Assembly: GCA_963971425.1 (NCBI GenBank)
Contig: OZ020526.1
Location: 18,567,173-18,631,172 of the forward strand
Length of the DNA: 64,000 nucleotides
Source: Bryoerythrophyllum caledonicum
Taxonomy: Eukaryota > Streptophyta > Bryopsida > Pottiales > Pottiaceae
Direction of reading: 5' to 3'
The notes below the pieces were generated by a model that did no database searches, was not told the DNA's origin, and worked only from the letters and a program-made list of their open reading frames with translations. Below, one piece after another: positions 58,205 through 64,000 of this stretch. Position 1 is the stretch's first letter; each line of letters opens with the position of its first letter. The position numbers and the translations under genes were made by a program.

Positions 58205-58402
58205 CTACTTTGAGCGTCTCTCGTAACCATCGAACATGTCGCCAGAGGTTTTGAAGAATTCGACATGGCGGAAGCGTTCTCGAAAGCTGTAGCCATGTTT
58301 CATTGTCCTCCTCTCCGTGTACTTCACCAGCTGAAGCTCCGCTTTCATCGCGTGTAGCTCTATTTTCACATCCGGAAAACTTTTTCTCTGTTGCTGAAGC
58401 AT
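58205..58402 (-). CDS. possible terminal exon of a small coiled-coil protein
   Basis: A minus-strand frame ends 93 bp from the MED21 stop, in convergent orientation. It reads IHMLQQQRKSFPDVKIELHA and continues as a charged helical stretch to DMFDGYERRSK. It can be extended upstream to a TTCAG acceptor-like site near 58428. The composition looks like real protein, but no family is recognised and upstream exons were not found. Confidence 0.3.
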   Translation of the reverse strand: MLQQQRKSFPDVKIELHAMKAELQLVKYTERRTMKHGYSFRERFRHVEFFKTSGDMFDGYERRSK

Positions 58403-59269
58403 ATGGATTTTATTCGCATTGTCATACAGGTCTGAAGTTCAGGATCTTCTTTCAACTTTCGCAGGATACATTCCCATAATCTCCACAGTATGGTGTGCTG
58501 AGCTTACCCTTCTCCAAGCCCTTCACTCAGCGTTTTTTCTCGTCTCTTTTCCCACCTCCATGCCTTGGCTCTCCGTCGCCGTCCTTTCCTTGACCTACAT
58601 CACACATATAATGATTTTTTTGTGAGCGTGTCATTCCCACCAAAGATTTGAGATAAAGTTTAATTCGGTTGCAAAAACTAGCACTGTGCTATGCATATTA
58701 AAGTCATCTAAACGAGCCCGTTTAAAGAGGTGGCAACATGAAATCCATATCTGTGATGGTGGCAACAACCATTGGTTCACAAATGAAGTTTCCAACATGA
58801 TGGGCTGTATTAATGTTCTGATGCCCGAAAACTGTAACCCTTCAAAGTTAGTTCTCCAACTCACGAGGGTAAGGTTGGATGACCTATAACCACCAACTTA
58901 AGCTTGCTGACCTATTTATAGCGTTTGCATGTGTGGTAAGAAATTTTTTGGGAATTCAAAATAGGATTTCATGAATATTGCAATTGTCGTGACCATTTAT
59001 TTCTTCATATTGAAATTGCTACAAATTTTCAAAGTGGATAGTAAGCCCTGACCCATTCTCAACATACAAAACTCTCTACTTCCACAGTAAGTCGTGCTAA
59101 TGACCACCTGTGAAAGAGACTAAAAACGGAGAGCTTTGAACCAATTATAAACTGACACCCAATCATAACTGACTTCCTAAATTTTCGGAAATGGGGTGGG
59201 CGGCTCGTGGTTTTGGCCCACATAAGATTGTTGGTTCTGGGGTCTGTGGTGATGATAGGTCATCCAAAC
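58403..59269. other. intergenic DNA, no gene assigned
   Basis: May contain upstream exons of the 58205-58402 gene. Nothing is supportable. It ends at the breakpoint of the inverted duplication. Confidence 0.35.
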
Positions 59270-60163
59270 TTAGCTACATTGCTTCCGCACCCCAGTCCTT
59301 CACAAATCTCAACATACACAGATCTGCACAAAATAATATACGCGCAACGAAAGTGGGAGCTATGCTGAGTAAGTTGCTCGAGAAGCAATGGTGCTTCCAT
59401 TCTTAAAGTGGTGGTACTACAGATCAATGACTACACACTGTGGTCCAATAACTAGGCCAGCTCCTCGTTCTGGAGAGCGGCTGGGTCTTCTAAAATACTA
59501 CGGCGGCAGTCCCTTGGGTGGGATGAAACCTACGATCATGGAAAGATGGTAAGATGAACAAAGCCGCGGGTCGGCCGCCGGTCGCTGTAATCTACACAAC
59601 CCTCTTCCGGGGCGATACATATGAAAATCACGAACTGCTCACTACATACGATATCACGAACTGTTCACTGCATGCTCTTCCACATCCGTCTCGACGGCCA
59701 TGTCGATCTACTAAGTAATAAATTCAGTATAAGGTCCTACGCGAAACCCCTGCCCATCCCCCGAACTCGTCAATCAAGTCCGAACACAGCCTGCCTTCAC
59801 AGAAATACCTCGAAAGAAATCAGCTCCGCCCCTCGTGACCTCGACCACCAAAACTCTCCTGATCCAACTCCCAAGGGTCGATCTCTGGCAGACGGGCACG
59901 GCAGATCTTCCCCTGGGATGACCTGGTGCTCACGACCGAGCCCATCCGCCCTCCAAGGCACCAACCCTTGCTCCGCGCACTCCTGTGATTTCCATGGGCC
60001 GGCCCCAGGAACACCTTCGTTCCCGCTTATATGTTCTAGAACAAAACTTTACCAGTGGTATCAACAATGAACCTATTTGCCCACCTTTACAGGTACACGT
60101 GAACGACGTCGTTGCCGTCTTATGCCACAATCTAATGCTTGATATACAGGTAACAGCTCACGC

Positions 60164-63100
60164 TTACTGGCCGGAATGAGCCACCTCGCGCTGCTCTAGG
60201 CTTCTGCCATCACCACGGTCCTCGTTTGAGGAACCAGGTCGCTGAATCGGCTCTGGAGATGACTTCCGAAGCTGGAAGTCCGATTGCTCCGTGGTCCCAC
60301 TGCCCTGGCGCACGAGCGGAGCCTGAATCGGAGAACAGTGCCGCTTGATGCCTGCCTGCACTACAGCGGAGCTCTCATCCTCGTGCTGGCGATGCTGCCA
60401 GCCCGCGTGGGTCTGCTCTTCAGAGCCATCCGCGCGTGCGAGGCTGAGGGACGTGTTGGTCCTGTCGGGTGTCATCGCGCCCTCTGCCTCATCCGGATAC
60501 TCGAGGTTTCTGGACGACTCGCGTTTCCGCTTCTCCAGCACCATCGGGCTGGACCGCCCGGAGTGGGAGTCCAACGCGGACGCCACGCTCTCAGTGCTGG
60601 ATCTCGCCTTGGGATCCTCTCGCTCCGTCATCGCCGTGCTCTTCAGCGGCGACGAGCCCTCGTGCCCGCTCGAGCTGCTCGTGCTCGCATGGAGGCTGCT
60701 CCGAGTCGCGGCCCTTCCACGCCCCGGGGACCCAGGCTCACGATCTCCTTTGTTCTGCTGCAAGGATCTGAAAGCGCTCAGCTGCTGCTGGTTCCCCAGC
60801 CGGAAAGACAGGAACTCTCCTGAGGGGAGGGCCGACAGAGACGCCGACCGCGGAAGGGCACGGCCACTGCCGTGCATGAACGGCGACGCAGAGGAAGCGT
60901 ACACATCGTCCAACAATCGCGACGGCAGCGCCCGCGCCGTGCAGTTGGGGATCGGTTGCAGGTGGCACACCGGAGGAGCTCCTCGCTCCAGGTCCACCCC
61001 GAACAGCCTCGTGCCGCTGCTCGTGCTGCATGGCACTTCCTCGCTCTGGGCCGATGTGCTGCTGCTGCCGGAGGTCACCAGCGACCGCTCATGGATGCCG
61101 TCCGCGTGCTGCAGTGGCCTGTGCTCTATTCCGGCGATGAAATTCTCCGTCGATGCGTGCGATCTCCCGCCCGCCGAGGAAGATAGCAAGCCCAGGTGGA
61201 GGCTGCTCGGCGATGCCACCGAATCCTGGGTCACATGATGATGGCCTCCCCCGCCCTGGAGAGCCGACTGCATCATCTGGCTGTAGATGTTGCCATACAG
61301 CAGCGTCTTCTCCATGCTCGGCTGGAGGACGTTCGACGGGACCTGGGGCGCCGCGAAGTTGAATGGCTGCCACATCGAAGGGCTGAACGGGCCACCGCCG
61401 TGACCCTTTGCCGCCACTCCGAACCCGTGGTTGCTGCACGGACCGCTGCTCCATGCACTTCGGAACGCGCCAGGACCTCTGTCAGACGTCGAAGCCCCGC
61501 CCGCCATGGCCTGTTTGCGACGGAAGTCGATGTACAGCTCCTGGCTGTGACCCCGCTCGAACGACACGATGTCGCCGGCGTCCAGCTTCTTCTCCTTCAC
61601 GAATCGGCTCCACCCCTTGGTCAGCACGTAGCTCTGGCTGCTGTTCCAGTACGAGTACCGGAACCGCCAATGCTTCCCGGACACGTCCTCGAACGACAGC
61701 GTCTGCCCCGGCGAGTTCGCGGACAGGTCCAGCGGGAAGCACCGCTCGGCGTGCTGCTTTGGGATCACCAGCCTGTTCAGCTTGCCGACGTCGCTCGGCG
61801 TCACCGCCTTGTCGAACAGGTGCTCCCTCGTCGGGACACCGCTGCTCTCCTTGGGACCGCCGCAGCGGCTGCCCGCCAAGCTGGCAGATACGCACATCGA
61901 ACCATCCATGGCGCTCGCTGGGCTCGGATGCTGGGCCTGCAGGGCGAACTTCGACCCGAGGCTTCCCGGACCGGATCCCAGACTGCACGTCATGTCGAGA
62001 CCAGCTCGGCGCCGCGCGCTCACTGCACTCGCAGCGGCGTCCATGGTGAACGACTTCTTGCACTGATCCAGCTCCTCGTCGTACGTGTGGCGCCTCAGCA
62101 TCTCCACGATCTGCTCCTTGGAGTAGTTGCGGAGGAACTCGGATTCGTAGTCGTTGTCCTGGACGGGCCGGAAGTTGGTCATGGCATCGCGCCCCCGGAA
62201 CTTGATGGCAGCTCTGTCGTAAGCGCGGGCCGCTTCTTCCTCCGTGTTGAACGTTCCCAGCCAGATGCGCTGGTGCTTCTCGTAGATTTGGGCCCCCCAT
62301 CGTCCGTTCGACTGGGGCACCACCCCTCGGAACTGCGACGACGGCAGCTTGCTGTTGCTGTGCTCCCGCCCCTCACCACAGTCCGAGTCGCCGGATCCGG
62401 ACAAGCTGGGCCCGCTGTGGGTTCGCTCTAGGCTACCCCCCTGTACGGCATGCTCCCAAGCACCGGACCCTGAGATGGCGCCGGAGCCGCTGCTCGTTCG
62501 TTCCAGGCCGCCCGGCCTCCGCCCCGCATCCCAAGCACCCGACGCCCATTGCTTCGAATCTGCTCCTCGTGGATAATCCGCCTCCAGTCTGGAACCTGTT
62601 GCATGCAGCTCATAATCACTTAGACCTGCCAACCGTACCAATACACTCCATACAATGGACCTTCAAGAGGGTAAGAAGGACGGACATGGTACCTAGAATA
62701 CGGGGCAGTGGGTGGCCGCCCTCTCCGAACGCGCTTCTGTTCGAGTGGGGGAAGCCTCGGTGCTGATCCGCAGCAGCACCAGCAGCCGCCGCCCCGAAGT
62801 AGCTCTCAGTGTCCGTGACCGAGCCTGAGGCCTGAGGCAGCGAGGCACTCATGTGACCATGATGCATCTCAGCGCTAGCCCCATGGATGCGGCTCCTGTC
62901 AGCCTCGCTGTAGCGGAACAGTCTCGTGGCGGGATGAACCGGGAACGCTGTGGCACCTGCACCTTCTGCAATTCCTAACATTGCTGTCTTCTTCGCGACG
63001 GAGTAAAACTCTGGGATCGGAGACGAGGCTGGATTCGGCCTCCTTGCTAACGCTGCAACAGGAGGGGAGCTGTCAGCATCCTCCACCCCGCCGCTTGGAC

Positions 63101-63239
63101 TCCCGGCAATCTTGGAGCTGGACACATCGCTGTCCGACGAAGAGGCAGCTGCCGAGTCGTTCAGATTATTCAATCTCAGAGTCACATCAGGCGCATGATA
63201 AGGGTCGCTGGACGGGCGAGACGCGGGGTTGGACCACAT
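60164..63239 (-). CDS. RAV: RAV-type AP2-B3 transcription factor, copy 2
   Basis: Exons 63239-62693 and 62595-60164 on the minus strand, with the same 97-bp phase-1 intron as copy 1. The predicted 992-residue protein is identical to copy 1 over the AP2, B3 and RLFGV segments and in every part compared. Transcription points toward copy 1 across the 34-kb spacer (tail to tail). Perfect coding and intron identity means a very recent duplication, ongoing gene conversion, or a duplicated contig in the assembly. The start codon caveat is the same as for copy 1. Confidence 0.92.
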
Positions 63240-64000
63240 GCCGACGGCCTTCTCATCCTGCCACAAGATGAAAGATCGGTCATTGACGTCACATAACTTC
63301 AGATGTGGAATTTATGCATGCTCAGAAGTAAGAGATCCGATGTCCAGGCTCAGAGAGATGGTGCCAAGATAACTTTAGCTGCAGCAACAGAAAACCACAT
63401 ACGGCTCTGAACATGGATCATGCACAGATCGATCCAACCTGCAGAGCAATGCAGAACAAACCCCACATCCAGGCATCCGCTTCCTGTAGGTGAGTGCCTT
63501 CTCTACTCTACGGACTTATTTGGACAACGATCACGAGGATGAGCATCCACAAAGCACACACACTGTACGCAGCGCCAGGATTCAGTACCAGCTCGTCGAC
63601 TAGTCTCACCTTGGTATGCAGACACATCCCTATCGAATGGGTTCAAACTTAGAAGGCAACTGGACATGATGGTCTCCCACTCCGAAGACGTGCTGCTCGC
63701 CGGTCTCCCGGCTCCGATACTCCAGAAGTTGCGCTGTACCTCCCCAACCCGATGATCTGCACATTCCAAGGCGTGGTCTGAGAACAAAACCTGGATGCAA
63801 TGCCAGTACGATCGCAATAATAATACACTTGTCGTCGAGATTCACAGAACAGTGCGAGGCATATCGAATAGACCATCTCCAGGGAGCCTCTGAAACTCTA
63901 GCAACAACTGCTACTACTGCTGCTTCTACGAGAGGTGTCTATCGGCTGGAAGGACAACTGCAAGGACCATCAAGTGATCATGTCCATCGTTTTCCACGAC
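63240..64000 (-). promoter_or_regulatory. leader/upstream region of RAV copy 2
   Basis: Mirror of 20636-21395 including the splice-acceptor-like CTG at 63258-63260. One substitution noticed (63718). Truncated by the window end. Confidence 0.5.

Larger units (their letters stand above)
59270..64000. repeat. right arm of the large inverted duplication
   Basis: Reverse complement of 20636-25370 (p maps to 84635-p, shifted by 2 near the inner end). It continues to the window edge, so its full length is unknown. The inner boundary at about 59270-59335 shows the only dense differences from the left arm. Confidence 0.95.

Overview
The window looks like nuclear DNA of a land plant or, more likely, a streptophyte (charophyte) alga. 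It holds multi-exon genes with GT-AG introns and plant-lineage families: a HUA2-like PWWP/CID protein, RAV-type AP2-B3 factors and Mediator subunit MED21. These sit far apart in AT-rich, repeat-packed DNA. A Chara-like genome is my best guess, from gene content and repeat style only; a bryophyte, lycophyte or fern is not excluded.

Layout. 1-6926: the 3' twelve exons of a HUA2-like gene (+), continuous in reading frame to its stop. 7-19 kb: gene-poor DNA with a complete non-autonomous Mutator-like element (9481-11523, 9-bp target duplication), a dead LINE (about 13.6-16.0 kb, minus strand) and several small inverted-repeat elements. 19.2-25.4 kb: a RAV gene (+) with a long leader. 25.4-35.6 kb: a 185-bp-class tandem repeat, three decayed FCP1/NLI-type phosphatase-like genes (minus), a CTTAAG-dense stretch and minisatellites. 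35.8-38.3 kb: a methyltransferase-like gene (minus) ending at a 200-N assembly gap. 38.5-41 kb: a hAT transposase gene (minus). 42-48.4 kb: a family of unrecognised ORFs, one joined to a RING-H2 segment, beside a divergent protein-kinase-like gene. 48.9-50.3 kb: a relic carrying a ParB-like IIGGQHT motif. 52.6-55.1 kb: a DUF7869-family, transposase-like gene (+). 55.4 kb: a Tourist-like MITE. 57.7 kb: intact MED21. 59.27-64.0 kb: an inverted, almost identical copy of the 20.6-25.4 kb RAV region, running off the window end.

How the parts relate. The host genes (HUA2-like, RAV, MED21) all act in transcription or RNA processing but do not form a functional cluster. The interior is mobile or repeat-borne coding sequence that has decayed. 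Several relics keep one frame over long distances and are broken by isolated stop codons, which fits decay by cytosine deamination.

The most unusual signal is a family of roughly 17-bp GC-rich palindromes of the type GTCGGCTGGCAGCCGAC. At least fifteen copies are scattered at 27.5-28.5, 35.5-38.2 and 50.3-55.2 kb. Where intron borders can be read, each intron carries one about 69-76 nt after its 5' splice site. These introns otherwise look unrelated, although their host genes (methyltransferase-like, DUF7869) are unrelated too. The inverted RAV duplication is the second major feature; it may be real or an assembly fold-back.
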